A DNA stretch of 64,000 bases from Streptomyces sp. S465 (GCF_026898115.1 NZ_CP114036.1:2046001-2110000); one strand, 5' to 3'. Counted from the first letter of the stretch, positions 47,691 to 57,523 are shown. The notes: generated by a model from the letters alone, not told the origin. A program made the numbers and translations.

Positions 47691-48362
47691 GTGGCGATCC
47701 GTGTCCTACTGGTCGATGACCAACCGCTGCTGCGCACCGGCTTCCGGATGATCCTGGAGGCGGAGCAGGATCTGGCGGTCGTCGGCGAGGCGGGGGACGG
47801 TCTCCAGGCGCTCGACCAGGTGCGGGCGCTCCAGCCCGATGTGGTGCTGATGGACATCCGGATGCCGCGGATGGACGGCGTGGAGGCGACCCGTCAGATC
47901 ACCGGTCCGGGGCGGGACGGCCCGGCCAAGGTGCTGGTGCTGACCACCTTCGATCTGGACGAGTACGTGGTGGAGGCGCTGCGCGCCGGGGCCAGCGGCT
48001 TCCTGTTGAAGGACGCGCCCGCCACCGAGCTGGTGCAGGCCATCCGCGTGGTGGCGGCGGGCGAGGCGATGCTGGCGCCCAGCATCACCCGCAGGCTGCT
48101 CGACAAGTACGCCGGACACCTGCCGTCGGGCGAGGAGCCGGTGCCGGACACCCTGCACACGCTGACCGAGCGCGAGGTCGAGGTGCTGAAGCTGGTGGCC
48201 CGGGGGCTGTCCAACGCGGAGATCGCCGCGGATCTGTTCGTCAGCGAGACCACGGTCAAGACGCATGTGGGCCATGTGCTGACCAAGCTGGGGCTGCGCG
48301 ACCGGGTGCAGGCCGCCGTCTACGCGTACGAGAGCGGGCTGGTCCGCCCCGGCGCGCAGTAG
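47691..48362 (+). CDS. Response regulator, NarL/LuxR type
   Basis: 223 residues from GTG at 47691 with AAGGAG just upstream. Receiver domain about 1-120: acidic pair VDDQ, phospho-acceptor Asp in VVLMDIRMPRMDG, TTF and Lys in FLLKDAP. The GerE-type HTH is at about 155-215 (LTEREVEVLKLVARGLSNAEIAADLFVSETTVKTHVGHVLTKLGLRDR). No sensor kinase gene is adjacent in the window. It may be co-transcribed with the nuclease gene. Confidence 0.94.
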   Translation: MAIRVLLVDDQPLLRTGFRMILEAEQDLAVVGEAGDGLQALDQVRALQPDVVLMDIRMPRMDGVEATRQITGPGRDGPAKVLVLTTFDLDEYVVEALRAGASGFLLKDAPATELVQAIRVVAAGEAMLAPSITRRLLDKYAGHLPSGEEPVPDTLHTLTEREVEVLKLVARGLSNAEIAADLFVSETTVKTHVGHVLTKLGLRDRVQAAVYAYESGLVRPGAQ

Positions 48363-48393
48363 CGGCGCCGGGGCGGGACGGCCCCGGTTCGGG

Positions 48394-49989
48394 TCAGCCG
48401 TCGGACGACGTGCCGACCTCCCAGAAGCGGAAGACCGTCGAGGAGTCGAGGGTCCACTGCAACCCGGTGATGTCGTGCTGGGCCACCGCGTACTGCTTGC
48501 CCTGCCACAGCGGCAGCATCGGCACCTCGTCGGCGACGATGTCCTGGATCCGCTGGAAGGCGCCGACCGTGGCCTCCCGGCTGGGCTGCTCGGCGGTGGC
48601 GGGGATGAGCTGCGCGGTCAGCCGTGGCGAGGTGTAGTGGTTGGACAGGACGTTGCCGGCGCCGAAGAACGGGGCGACGAAGTTGTCCGGATCCGGGTAG
48701 TCGGGCACCCAGCCCTTCACATAGACGCCGTACTTCCCGTCGGCGACGCCCTTCTCGTACGCGGCGACGTCCACGCTCCGCACATCGACGTCGAACAGCC
48801 CGCTGGCGTTGAGCTGCTTGGCGATCTCGCGCAGGCCCGGGAGGGTGCCGGGGCCGTAGCGGATCGGGGTGCCCCACAGCGTCAGCTCGACCTTGCCGGT
48901 GATCCCCTCCTCGCGCAGGGCCTGCTTGGCCTTACCGGGCTGCGGCTGGTCGCCGTACTTGTCGTAGAAGGCGGTGTTGTGGCCGGTGATACCGGCCGGG
49001 ACGACCGAGTACAGCGGTTCGGCGGTGCGCTTGTAGACGTCCCGCACCAGGGTGGAGCGGTCGATGAGGTAGGCCATGGCCTTGCGCACTCCGAGCTTGC
49101 CCGCCACCGGGTCCTTCATGTTGAAGACCAGGTGCTGGACCTCGGCGCCGGTGCCCTCGACCACGTTCAGGTCCTTGCCGCCGCCGAGGCTTCGTGCCTG
49201 GAGGTCGGCGAGGTCCCGCATGGCGAGCCCGCGATAGGCGAGGTCCACATCGCCCTGCTGGACGGCGGACTTCAGCCGCTCCTGCCGGCCGTGGAAGAAC
49301 TTCATGGTCATTCCGGAGTTCTTCGGCCGGGCGGGCCCCCGGTAGCCGTCGTTGAGGGAGAAGTCCGCCTCGTCCTTGGTGAAGGAGTCCAGCTTGTAGA
49401 CGCCGGAGCCGACGGCCGTGTGGTCGGTGCGCAGCTTGTCGGCGGGGTATTCGCGGTGGTCGACGATGGAGCCGGCGCCGGAGGCGATCTTCTGCGGGAA
49501 GGTCGCGTCGGCGTGGGTCAGATGGAAGACGACGGTCCGCTTGTCCGGGGTGTCGATGCTCCCGATGGAGGTGAGCATCAGCGCCGGACCGTTCTCGTCG
49601 TTGATCCGCTTGGTGCGCTCGAAGGAGAACTTGACGTCCTCGGAGGTGAGCGGATGGCCGTCGGAGAACGTCAGGTCGTTCTTCAGGGTGCAGGTGTAGA
49701 CCCGGCTGGCGTTGTCCTCGAAGGCGCACCTCTCCGCCGCCTCCGGCTGCGGAGAGGTGCTGCCCTTCGGGAAGCTCAGCAGGGACTGGAAGACGTTGTT
49801 GAACAGCAGCCAGGAGCCCGGGTCGTAGCCGGAGGCCGGGTCGGTGGCGAGCACGTCGTCCGACATCCCCATGACCACGTGCTCGCCGCTGCCCGCGGCG
49901 TCGTCGTCCGCACTGCCGCATCCGGTGAGCAGGGCGGCGGCCAGTCCTGCCCCGAGGGGAGCTGCCAGCCACTGATCACGTTTCCTCAA
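48394..49989 (-). CDS. Peptide-type ABC substrate-binding lipoprotein (family 5)
   Basis: 531 residues with lipobox ALLTGC (Cys about 24) and the family-5 SBP fold (DGHPLTSEDVKFSFERTK, LGVRKAMAYLIDRSTLVRDVYK, GWVPDYPDPDNFVAPFF). Paralogue of the next gene upstream (50075-51670), with shared blocks such as RDVYKRTAEPLYS and PYLPLWQG / PMLPLWQG. No permease or ATPase genes are near, so it would have to serve a transporter encoded elsewhere. It probably binds oligopeptides. It converges on the response-regulator gene. Confidence 0.92.
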   Translation of the reverse strand: MRKRDQWLAAPLGAGLAAALLTGCGSADDDAAGSGEHVVMGMSDDVLATDPASGYDPGSWLLFNNVFQSLLSFPKGSTSPQPEAAERCAFEDNASRVYTCTLKNDLTFSDGHPLTSEDVKFSFERTKRINDENGPALMLTSIGSIDTPDKRTVVFHLTHADATFPQKIASGAGSIVDHREYPADKLRTDHTAVGSGVYKLDSFTKDEADFSLNDGYRGPARPKNSGMTMKFFHGRQERLKSAVQQGDVDLAYRGLAMRDLADLQARSLGGGKDLNVVEGTGAEVQHLVFNMKDPVAGKLGVRKAMAYLIDRSTLVRDVYKRTAEPLYSVVPAGITGHNTAFYDKYGDQPQPGKAKQALREEGITGKVELTLWGTPIRYGPGTLPGLREIAKQLNASGLFDVDVRSVDVAAYEKGVADGKYGVYVKGWVPDYPDPDNFVAPFFGAGNVLSNHYTSPRLTAQLIPATAEQPSREATVGAFQRIQDIVADEVPMLPLWQGKQYAVAQHDITGLQWTLDSSTVFRFWEVGTSSDG

Positions 49990-50074
49990 CGGTGGTCCTC
50001 ACACATTCGTCGTTCTGGTACGTGCCCCCCTTGGTGTGCCCCCGCCCTCCTGTGCCGCCCCCCTTGTGCCGCCG

Positions 50075-51670
50075 TCAGCTCTTGCCGAGCTCCCACAGCT
50101 GGAGCATGGTCGAGGAGTCGAAGGCGTACTCGGCGCCGATGACGTTCTTACGGGCGGCCACATAGGTGTTGCCCTGCCACAGCGGCAGATAGGGCACATC
50201 TTCGGCGACGGCGTTCTGGATGGACTGGAAGTCCTTCTCGGCGAGGCTGCGCTGGGCCTCTTGCCGGGTCTCGGGGATCAGCTCGTCCTGGATGGTGCTG
50301 TTGCGGTAGGGCGAGTTGAGCCAGTTGTCCTTGGTGAGGAAGGGGGCGGTGTAGCTGTCGGGGTCCGGGAAGTCGGGGAACCAGCCGACCCCGGAGGCGG
50401 AGAACTGGCGCTTGATGAGCGCGGGGCGGTACTCCCGCCACGGGTAGCCCTTGATCGTGATGTCGAAGAGGCCGCTGTCGTTGAGCTGCTTACGCAGCTC
50501 CTTGAACTCCGCGGCCGTCTCCGGACCGTAGTGGTCGGTGGTGTAGGTCAGCGTCAGCTTCACCGGGGTGCTGATGCCGGCGTCGTGCAGCACGCTGCGG
50601 GCGGCGTCGGGGTCCGGGTCGCCGTACTCGTTGTGGAACGAGTTGATGTGCGAGGTGATGCTGGTGGGGATCAGCGAGTAGAGGGGCTCGGCGGTCCGCT
50701 TGTACACGTCGCGCACCAGCGCCTGGCGGTCCACGAGATGGGCGATGGCCTGCCGGACGGCCTTCTCCTTGACCACCGGGGCGTTGGTGTTGAAGATCAG
50801 GTAACGGATGCCCTGCCCGGAGGACTCGAAGAGGCGGACGCCCTCGACCTCGCCCTTGCTGAGCTTGTCGATCTGCTCGGGCGAGAAGCCGCGGTGCACC
50901 ACGTCGATGTCGCCCTTGGCCAGTGCCTGCTCCATGGTGGAGGTGGAGTCGTAGAACCGCATCTCCGCCTTGTCGGCCTTCGGCTTCAGATCTCCCTTGT
51001 AGTGGGGGTTCTTGGTGAAGACGACCTTCGTCAGCCGGTTGTTCCTCACCTCGGTCTGCGCGCTGTACGGACCCGAGCCCGTCATCTCCCAGCCCTTGCG
51101 CAGCGCGTCGCCCCGGTAGACCTCGCTGTCCAGGATGGCGGCGGCCGGGGTGGTGAGTTTGGACGGGAAGGTCGCGTCCGGCTGGGAGAGGTGGATGACG
51201 ATCTCGCGGGCGCTGGGGGTCTCGATCCTGTCCACGTTGGAGAGCAGCGACTTGGTCCCGTTGGGATCGTCGATGCGCAGCACGCGGTCGAGGGAGAACT
51301 TGACGTCCTCGGAGGTCAGGTCGTGGCCGTTGGAGAACTTCAGCCCGCTGCGCAGGGTGCAGCGGTACTGCTCGCTCTGTCTGTCCGCGAAGCCGCACCT
51401 CTCCGCCGCGTCGGGTATCGGTTCGGTTCCCGAGCGGGGCAGTCTCATGAGCGTCTGGAAGGTGTTGTGCAGCACGCTCCAGGACGCGAAGTCGTAGGCC
51501 AGGGCCGGATCCAGCGGCGCGGGCGCCACCTTGGTCGCCTCGATGCGGTCCGTGCTGCCCAGGACGATCGTCTTACCGTCCGAGCCCGAGCCGTCGGTAC
51601 CACCGCACGCGGCGAGCGTGGAGATCAGGAGGCCGGCCACAGCCGGCAGCACCAGCGACTTGCGCGTCAT
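50075..51670 (-). CDS. Peptide-type ABC substrate-binding lipoprotein (family 5), paralogue
   Basis: 531 residues from ATG at 51670 (MTRKSLVLPAVAGLLISTLAAC; an upstream ATG would add seven residues). The lipobox is STLAAC. Family-5 motifs NGHDLTSEDVKFSLDRV, VRQAIAHLVDRQALVRDVYKRTAEPLYSLIP, GVGWFPDFPDPDSYTAPFL, VPYLPLWQG. Same strand as its paralogue at 48394 with an 85-base gap. Both proteins appear to be a tandem duplication of orphan receptors. Confidence 0.92.
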   Translation of the reverse strand: MTRKSLVLPAVAGLLISTLAACGGTDGSGSDGKTIVLGSTDRIEATKVAPAPLDPALAYDFASWSVLHNTFQTLMRLPRSGTEPIPDAAERCGFADRQSEQYRCTLRSGLKFSNGHDLTSEDVKFSLDRVLRIDDPNGTKSLLSNVDRIETPSAREIVIHLSQPDATFPSKLTTPAAAILDSEVYRGDALRKGWEMTGSGPYSAQTEVRNNRLTKVVFTKNPHYKGDLKPKADKAEMRFYDSTSTMEQALAKGDIDVVHRGFSPEQIDKLSKGEVEGVRLFESSGQGIRYLIFNTNAPVVKEKAVRQAIAHLVDRQALVRDVYKRTAEPLYSLIPTSITSHINSFHNEYGDPDPDAARSVLHDAGISTPVKLTLTYTTDHYGPETAAEFKELRKQLNDSGLFDITIKGYPWREYRPALIKRQFSASGVGWFPDFPDPDSYTAPFLTKDNWLNSPYRNSTIQDELIPETRQEAQRSLAEKDFQSIQNAVAEDVPYLPLWQGNTYVAARKNVIGAEYAFDSSTMLQLWELGKS

Positions 51671-52008
51671 TGTCGGGAGTCTCCCTGCCATCGGTCAGCT
51701 ACTCGCGACGAGATTAGACCGAGGCGCCAGTCATGCTCAGACACAACGAAGTTGAGGCGATATCACGCCCCGATAACGAGCGCCCGTCGACCGATATCCG
51801 AACACGGTCGCGATTCACGCGACATGCCACCAATCCGGACACATGGGTTCGCCCAAATCGCACCAGACGGGACGCGCGGCAGCCATCCGGCGCACACGTC
51901 TACGGCATATGCAGTGATAAACATCACGTTCCGATGTCGCCGACGGAACGTGAAAAATGAGCGCGCGCTATTCAGTCTGCAATTTACAGAAATACGCTCG
52001 GTGCGCGT
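51671..52008. other. AT-richer intergenic region upstream of the peptide-binding genes
   Basis: About 340 bases without a supported gene. It is notably AT-rich for this genome (for example GATAAACATCACG and CAGTCTGCAATTTACAG), as expected for the promoter region of the leftward lipoprotein gene. No clear operator or terminator seen. Confidence 0.4.
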
Positions 52009-52710
52009 TCAGTGCATTGCAGTGACCAGAGTACGCAGAAAAGAAAGATCCACTTCTTCGAGCGAACCGATGACCGTACGCCCCGCCACGGGTTCGATCG
52101 GCACCACGGACGGCACCGCGACCACCTGGCACCCGGCCGCCTCCGCGGCCCGTACGCCCGTCTCGGTGTCCTCGATGACCACGCACCGCCCCGGCTCGGC
52201 GTCCAGCCCGGCCGCGGCGAGCAGATACGGGTCCGGATGCGGCTTGGTCCGCTCGACCTCGTCGCCCGCGACCGTCAGGGAGAAGTGCTCCGGGCCCAGC
52301 GAACGCAGGATCCGGTCCATCACCCGCCGGTGGGAGGCGGAGACCAGGGCGGTGGGGACGCCGTGCGCGGCCAGCTCGGTGAGCAGCCGGCGGGCGCCCG
52401 GCAGCATCGGCACACTGCCGTCGAGCAGTTCGGTGAAGCGGCTGTTGAGCAGGCCGGTGAGCTCGGCGAGGGCGATGTCGGCGCCGGTGGCCTCGATGAG
52501 GAACTGGGCGCTGCGCGACATCGGGCCGCCGACGACGACCTGGCGGTACTCCTCGGCGAGCGCATGGCCGAGCTCGGCGAAGATGGCGACCTCCGCGTCC
52601 CACCAGATGCCCTCGGTGTCGACCAGGGTGCCGTCCATGTCGAGCAGAACGGCCTGTAGGGCTGAGCCTCCACCCGTAAGGGTATCGACGGCGGGGATGC
52701 TGCTGGTCAT
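52009..52710 (-). CDS. HAD-superfamily phosphatase
   Basis: 233 residues of the HAD/beta-phosphoglucomutase-like type. Motif I LLDMDGTLVDTE with the nucleophile Asp (about 24), motif II ALVSASHRR, motif III Lys in ERTKPHPDPYLLAA, motif IV VVIEDTETGVRAAEAAG. A helical cap lies between motifs I and II. The substrate is unknown, probably a sugar phosphate. A terminator for metH lies just upstream, so it has its own promoter. Confidence 0.92.
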   Translation of the reverse strand: MTSSIPAVDTLTGGGSALQAVLLDMDGTLVDTEGIWWDAEVAIFAELGHALAEEYRQVVVGGPMSRSAQFLIEATGADIALAELTGLLNSRFTELLDGSVPMLPGARRLLTELAAHGVPTALVSASHRRVMDRILRSLGPEHFSLTVAGDEVERTKPHPDPYLLAAAGLDAEPGRCVVIEDTETGVRAAEAAGCQVVAVPSVVPIEPVAGRTVIGSLEEVDLSFLRTLVTAMH

Positions 52711-52736
52711 CCGAACACCTCCGGGTGAGGGACACG

Positions 52737-52777
52737 GAGGCCGGCCCCCTTCCGCTGACGGGAAGGCGACCGGCCTC
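52737..52777 (-). terminator. Terminator hairpin after metH
   Basis: An outer 8-bp stem (GAGGCCGG 52737-52744 with CCGGCCTC 52770-52777) and an inner 6-bp stem (CCTTCC / GGAAGG) lie in the gap after the metH stop on the minus strand. Confidence 0.7.
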
Positions 52778-52860
52778 TACCGGATCGACCAGTCTACGTG
52801 GCACCACGCCGACGCGCCTCATGGCCACCGTAAGGCGGCCTTCGCGTGGCGGCCGGCGGA

Positions 52861-55800
52861 CTACCGCGCGTTGAAGTACTTCGCCTCCGGGTGGTGGATC
52901 ACGATGGCGTCCGTGGACTGCTCGGGGTGGAGCTGGAACTCCTCCGAGAGCTTCACCCCGATCCGCTCCGGCCGCAGCAGATCGGCGATCTTCGCGCGGT
53001 CCTCCAGGTCGGGGCAGGCGCCGTAGCCCAGCGAGAAGCGGGCGCCGCGGTACTTCAGCGCGAACATGTCCTCCATCTGGTTCGGGTCCTCACCGGCGAA
53101 GCCCAGCTCGGCGCGGACCCGGGCGTGCCAGTACTCGGCCAGCGCCTCCGCCAGCTGGACGGACAGCCCGTGCAGCTCCAGGTAGTCGCGGTAGGAGTCG
53201 GAGGCGAACAGCTCGGCGGTGGCCTCACCGATCTTCGAGCCGACGGTCACCACCTGTAGCCCGACCACATCGGTCTCGCCGGACTCCTCGGGCCGGAAGA
53301 AGTCGGCCAGGCACAGCCGGCGGCCGCGGCGCTGGCGCGGGAAGGTGAAGCGGGTCCGCTCACTGCCGTCCTCGTTCAGCAGCACCAGGTCGTCGCCCTT
53401 GGAGACGCACGGGAAGTAGCCGTAGACGACGGCCGCCTCCAGCAGGTTCTCGGTGTGCAGCCGGTCCAGCCAGCCGCGCAGCCGGGGCCGCCCCTCGCGC
53501 TCCACCAGCTCCTCGTAGCCGGGCCCCTCGCCGGTGCGGGACTGCTTGAGCCCCCACTGGCCCTTGAACAGCGCCCCCTCGTCCAGCCAGGAGGCGTAGT
53601 CGGCCTGCTGGATGCCCTTGACCACGCGGGTGCCCCAGAAGGGCGGCGTGGGGACGGGGTTGTCGGTGGCCACGTCGGAACGCGCCGGGCCCTCCTCCGG
53701 CTCCGGCTCCCGCACCTGGGCGGCGCGCTGGGGGACGCGGCGCTGCCTGAGCTCGGGGAGCGTGGCGCCGGGCACGCCCCGCTTGACGGCGATCAGCGCG
53801 TCCATCAGCCGCAGCCCCTCGAAGGCGTCGCGGGCGTAGCGCACCTCGCCCTCGTAGATCTCGTGCAGGTCCTGCTCGACATAGGCCCTCGTCAGCGCGG
53901 CGCCGCCGAGGATGACGGGGAAGCGGGCGGCCAGCTTGCGCTGGTTGAGCTCCTCCAGGTTCTCCTTCATGATCACCGTGGACTTCACCAGCAGCCCGGA
54001 CATGCCGATCACATCGGCCCGGTGCTCCTCGGCGGCCTCCAGGATCGCGGAGACCGGCTGCTTGATGCCCAGGTTGACCACGTTGTAGCCGTTGTTGGAC
54101 AGGATGATGTCCACGAGGTTCTTACCGATGTCATGGACGTCGCCGCGGACGGTGGCGAGCACGATGGTGCCCTTGCCCTCGTCTCCTTCGCCGTCGGCGG
54201 TCTTCTCCATGTGCGGCTCGAGGTACGCGACCGCGGTCTTCATGACCTCGGCGGACTGGAGGACGAACGGCAGCTGCATCTGGCCGGAGCCGAACAGGTC
54301 GCCGACCACCTTCATGCCGTCCAGCAGCGTGTCGTTGACGATGTCGAGGGCGGGCCGCTCCTGGAGCGCCTCGTCGAGGTCGGCTTCCAGGCCGTTGCGC
54401 TCGCCGTCGATGATGCGCCGCTTGAGGCGCTCCTCCAGGGGCAGCGCGGCCAGCTCCTCGGCCTTGCCCGCCTTCAGCGACGTGGCGGTGGCGCCCTCGA
54501 AGAGCTGCATCAGCTTCTGCAGCGGGTCGTAGCCCTCGGCACGGCGGTCGTAGATCAGGTCCAGGGCCGTGGTGACCTGCTCCTCGTCGAGCCGCGCGAT
54601 CGGCAGGATCTTGGAGGCGTGCACGATCGCCGAGTCCAGGCCCGCCTTGACGCATTCGTCGAGGAAGACGGAGTTGAGCACGATGCGGGCGGCCGGGTTG
54701 AGGCCGAAGGAGATGTTCGACAGGCCGAGGGTGGTCTGGACGTCCGGGTGGCGCCGCTTGAGCTCGCGGATCGCCTCGATGGTGGCGAGGCCGTCCTTGC
54801 GGGACTCCTCCTGACCGGTGCAGATGGTGAAGGTCAGGCAGTCGATGAGGATGTCCTCCTCGCGGATGCCCCAGTTGCCGGTCAGGTCGGCGATCAGCCG
54901 CTCGGCGATCTCCACCTTCTTCTCCGGCGTCCGGGCCTGGCCCTCCTCGTCGATGGTCAGCGCGATCAGCGCCGCGCCGTGCTCCTGCGCGAGCCGGGTG
55001 ACCTTGGCGAACCGGGACTCGGGGCCGGCGCCGTCCTCGTAGTTGACGGAGTTGATGACCGCCCGTCCGCCGAGCTTCTCCAGACCGGCCTGGATGACGT
55101 CGACCTCGGTGGAGTCCAGGACGATGGGGAGGGTGGAGGCGGTGGCGAACCGCCCGGCCAGCTCCTCCATGTCCGCGACGCCGTCCCGGCCGACGTAGTC
55201 CACGCACAGGTCGAGCAGATGGGCGCCCTCACGGATCTGGTCCCGGGCCATCTCCACGCAGTCGTCCCAGCGGCCCTCCAGCATGGCCTCGCGGAACTTC
55301 TTGGAGCCGTTGGCGTTGGTGCGCTCGCCGATCGCCAGGTACGAGGTGTCCTGGCGGAACGGCACGGTCTGGTACAGCGAGGCGGCGCCGGGCTCGGGGC
55401 GCGGGGCGCGCTCGGTGGGGGCCAGCTCGCGGACCCGCTCGACGACCTGGCGCAGATGCTCGGGGGTGGTGCCGCAGCAGCCGCCGACCAGGGAGAGCCC
55501 GTACTCGCGGACGAACGTCTCCTGGGCGTCGGCCAGCTCGCCCGGGGTGAGGGGGTAGTGGGCGCCGTCCTTGCCCAGCACCGGAAGGCCCGCGTTGGGC
55601 ATGCAGGACAGCGGGATGCGCGAGTGGCGGGCCAGATAGCGCAGGTGCTCGCTCATCTCGGCGGGGCCGGTGGCGCAGTTCAGACCGATCATGTCGATGC
55701 CGAGCGGCTCCAGCGCGGTGAGCGCCGCGCCGATCTCGGAGCCGAGCAGCATGGTGCCGGTGGTCTCGACGGTGACCGAGCAGATCACCGGGAGGTTGGC

Positions 55801-56379
55801 GCCGGTGGCGTCCAGGGCCCGGCGGGCGCCGAGGACCGCGGCCTTGGTCTGGAGCAGGTCCTGGGTGGTCTCCACCAGCAGGGCGTCGGCACCGCCGGCG
55901 ATCATGCCTTCGGCGTTGGCCTGGTAGGCGTCGCGGAGCGTGGTGTAGGGGGCGTGGCCCAGGGTGGGCAGCTTGGTGCCCGGTCCCATCGAGCCGAGCA
56001 CCCAGCGCTGGCGTCCGTCGGCGCCGAACTCGTCGGCGACCTCGCGGGCGATCCGGGCGCCGGCCTCGGAGAGCTCGTGGACGCGGTGGGGGATGTCGTA
56101 CTCGCCCAGCGCCGCGTGGTTGGCGCCGAAGGTGTTGGTCTCGACGCAGTCCACACCGGCGGCGTAGTACGCCTCGTGGACCGAGCGGACGATGTCCGGG
56201 CGGGTGACGTTGAGGATCTCGTTGCAGCCCTCGAGCTGCTGGAAGTCGTCGAGACTGGGCTCCTGCGCCTGGAGCATCGTCCCCATCGCGCCGTCGGCGA
56301 CCACCACGCGGGTGGCCAGCGCTTCGCGGAGCGCGTCGGCTCGGGCGGCGGATGTGGGCGATGGCGTGTGCGAGGCCAT
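52861..56379 (-). CDS. metH: Cobalamin-dependent methionine synthase
   Basis: 1172 residues from ATG at 56379 (MASHTPSPTSAARADALREAL). Four modules in order: homocysteine-binding barrel with zinc Cys residues (GLNCATGP; GGCCGTTPEHL), the methyl-folate pterin domain (about 360-620; ERTNANGSKKF, LCVDYVGRDG), the cobalamin domain with cap (about 650-880; DVHDIGKNLVDIILSNNGY, GLLVKSTVIMKENL) and the C-terminal SAM activation domain (ADFFRPEE, GYGACPDLEDR). It makes methionine from homocysteine. A 237-base region separates it from the divergent gylR. Confidence 0.97.
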   Translation of the reverse strand: MASHTPSPTSAARADALREALATRVVVADGAMGTMLQAQEPSLDDFQQLEGCNEILNVTRPDIVRSVHEAYYAAGVDCVETNTFGANHAALGEYDIPHRVHELSEAGARIAREVADEFGADGRQRWVLGSMGPGTKLPTLGHAPYTTLRDAYQANAEGMIAGGADALLVETTQDLLQTKAAVLGARRALDATGANLPVICSVTVETTGTMLLGSEIGAALTALEPLGIDMIGLNCATGPAEMSEHLRYLARHSRIPLSCMPNAGLPVLGKDGAHYPLTPGELADAQETFVREYGLSLVGGCCGTTPEHLRQVVERVRELAPTERAPRPEPGAASLYQTVPFRQDTSYLAIGERTNANGSKKFREAMLEGRWDDCVEMARDQIREGAHLLDLCVDYVGRDGVADMEELAGRFATASTLPIVLDSTEVDVIQAGLEKLGGRAVINSVNYEDGAGPESRFAKVTRLAQEHGAALIALTIDEEGQARTPEKKVEIAERLIADLTGNWGIREEDILIDCLTFTICTGQEESRKDGLATIEAIRELKRRHPDVQTTLGLSNISFGLNPAARIVLNSVFLDECVKAGLDSAIVHASKILPIARLDEEQVTTALDLIYDRRAEGYDPLQKLMQLFEGATATSLKAGKAEELAALPLEERLKRRIIDGERNGLEADLDEALQERPALDIVNDTLLDGMKVVGDLFGSGQMQLPFVLQSAEVMKTAVAYLEPHMEKTADGEGDEGKGTIVLATVRGDVHDIGKNLVDIILSNNGYNVVNLGIKQPVSAILEAAEEHRADVIGMSGLLVKSTVIMKENLEELNQRKLAARFPVILGGAALTRAYVEQDLHEIYEGEVRYARDAFEGLRLMDALIAVKRGVPGATLPELRQRRVPQRAAQVREPEPEEGPARSDVATDNPVPTPPFWGTRVVKGIQQADYASWLDEGALFKGQWGLKQSRTGEGPGYEELVEREGRPRLRGWLDRLHTENLLEAAVVYGYFPCVSKGDDLVLLNEDGSERTRFTFPRQRRGRRLCLADFFRPEESGETDVVGLQVVTVGSKIGEATAELFASDSYRDYLELHGLSVQLAEALAEYWHARVRAELGFAGEDPNQMEDMFALKYRGARFSLGYGACPDLEDRAKIADLLRPERIGVKLSEEFQLHPEQSTDAIVIHHPEAKYFNAR

Positions 56380-56585
56380 GGATGTGCTCCCTGGAGTGCG
56401 ACGGCTGTCGGCTTTGCGCCCCCGCTGGGGAGGGCGCACCACGCCAGGGTAGCTGCCAGTGGTCATGTGCCGATGGTCGTTCCATCAGCCGGGACGGGGG
56501 CCGGGCGGCCGGGCCCCCGGTGCTCCGTCGGCCATCGGCGGATGCACTGCGGTACCGCGGGGTCGGCATGGACCGATAGTGTTCA

Positions 56586-56597
56586 GCATTGTCGAAC
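56586..56597 (+). promoter_or_regulatory. GylR operator candidate upstream of gylR
   Basis: GCATTGTCGAAC lies about 20 bases before the gylR start. The identical 12 bases occur upstream of glpF (57568-57579), which supports binding by GylR and autoregulation. Confidence 0.5.
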
Positions 56598-56616
56598 CGC
56601 AGTCAGGAGGTGGGCG

Positions 56617-57384
56617 ATGGCCCGGAACATCCAGTCGTTGGAGCGCGCCGCCGCGATGCTACGCCTGCTCGCCGGTGGTGAGCGCCGTCTGGGACTGTCC
56701 GACATCGCCTCCACCCTGGGGCTGGCCAAGGGCACCGCGCACGGCATCCTGCGCACCCTCCAGCAGGAGGGCTTCGTCGAGCAGGACGAGGCGTCCGGCC
56801 GCTATCAGCTCGGCGCGGAGCTGCTGCGCCTGGGCAACAGCTATCTGGACGTGCACGAGCTGCGCGCCCGCGCCCTGGTGTGGACGGACGACCTGGCCCG
56901 CGCCAGCGGCGAGAGCGTGTACCTGGGCGTGCTGCACCAGCAGGGCGTGCTGATCGTCCACCATGTCTTCCGGCCGGACGACAGCCGCCAGGTGCTGGAG
57001 GTCGGCGCGATGCACCCGCTGCACTCCACGGCCCTGGGCAAGGTGCTCTCCGCGTACGACCCGGTCGCCCACAGCGAGGTGACCGAGACCGAGCGCCAGG
57101 CGTTCACCGCGCGCACGGTGACCGGGGAGCCCGAGTTCGAGGGCGTGCTGGACCTGACCCGGGCGCGCGGCTGGGGCTCGGATGTGGAGGAGACCTGGGA
57201 GGGCGTGGCGTCGGTCGCGGCGCCCATCCACGACCGGCGCCGGCTGCCCGTGGGCGCGGTGGGCATCACCGGGGCCGTCGAGCGGGTGTGCGACGACGGG
57301 GAGCTGCGCTCGGAGCTCGTGGCCGCCGTACGGGACTGCGCGCGCGCCGTCTCCCGGGACCTGGGCGCCCTGCGCCGTTTCTGA
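56617..57384 (+). CDS. gylR: IclR-family regulator of the glycerol operon
   Basis: 255 residues from ATG at 56617 with AGGAGG 6 bases upstream. N-terminal winged helix (SLERAAAMLRLLAGGERRLGLSDIASTLGLAKGTAHGILRTLQQEGFV) and C-terminal IclR effector domain (GESVYLGVLHQQGVLIVHHVF, LGKVLSAY, GVASVAAPIHDRRRLPVGAVGI). Its position before glpF-glpK-glpD is that of GylR in S. coelicolor, which represses the operon unless glycerol-3-phosphate is present. Confidence 0.93.
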   Translation: MARNIQSLERAAAMLRLLAGGERRLGLSDIASTLGLAKGTAHGILRTLQQEGFVEQDEASGRYQLGAELLRLGNSYLDVHELRARALVWTDDLARASGESVYLGVLHQQGVLIVHHVFRPDDSRQVLEVGAMHPLHSTALGKVLSAYDPVAHSEVTETERQAFTARTVTGEPEFEGVLDLTRARGWGSDVEETWEGVASVAAPIHDRRRLPVGAVGITGAVERVCDDGELRSELVAAVRDCARAVSRDLGALRRF

Positions 57385-57431
57385 AGCGTGTCCGGAATCA
57401 CGTCGCGTACCGCGCGTTGAACCGTGCCGAC

Positions 57432-57450
57432 CAGGGGTGATCCACCCCTG
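57432..57450 (+). terminator. Hairpin after gylR
   Basis: CAGGGGTG (57432-57439) pairs perfectly with CACCCCTG (57443-57450) around ATC, followed by a C-rich run. It probably ends the gylR transcript ahead of the glpF promoter. Confidence 0.5.
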
Positions 57451-57523
57451 ATCCGCCCCCCTGTCCCTGCATGACCTGCTTCATCACGGTTTCACATAGG
57501 CGCGACTTTTCCGCACACGACCC

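Noticed and set aside
56380-56616. Cobalamin or SAM riboswitch upstream of metH
   Set aside because: No convincing B12 box or other conserved core in the minus-strand leader; only a small GC hairpin (GCGCCC / GGGCGC) is seen.
53455-57384. Rightward 1309-codon frame across metH and gylR
   Set aside because: All but the last 255 codons are antisense to metH with typical GC-frame shadow composition; only the gylR part from 56617 is real.
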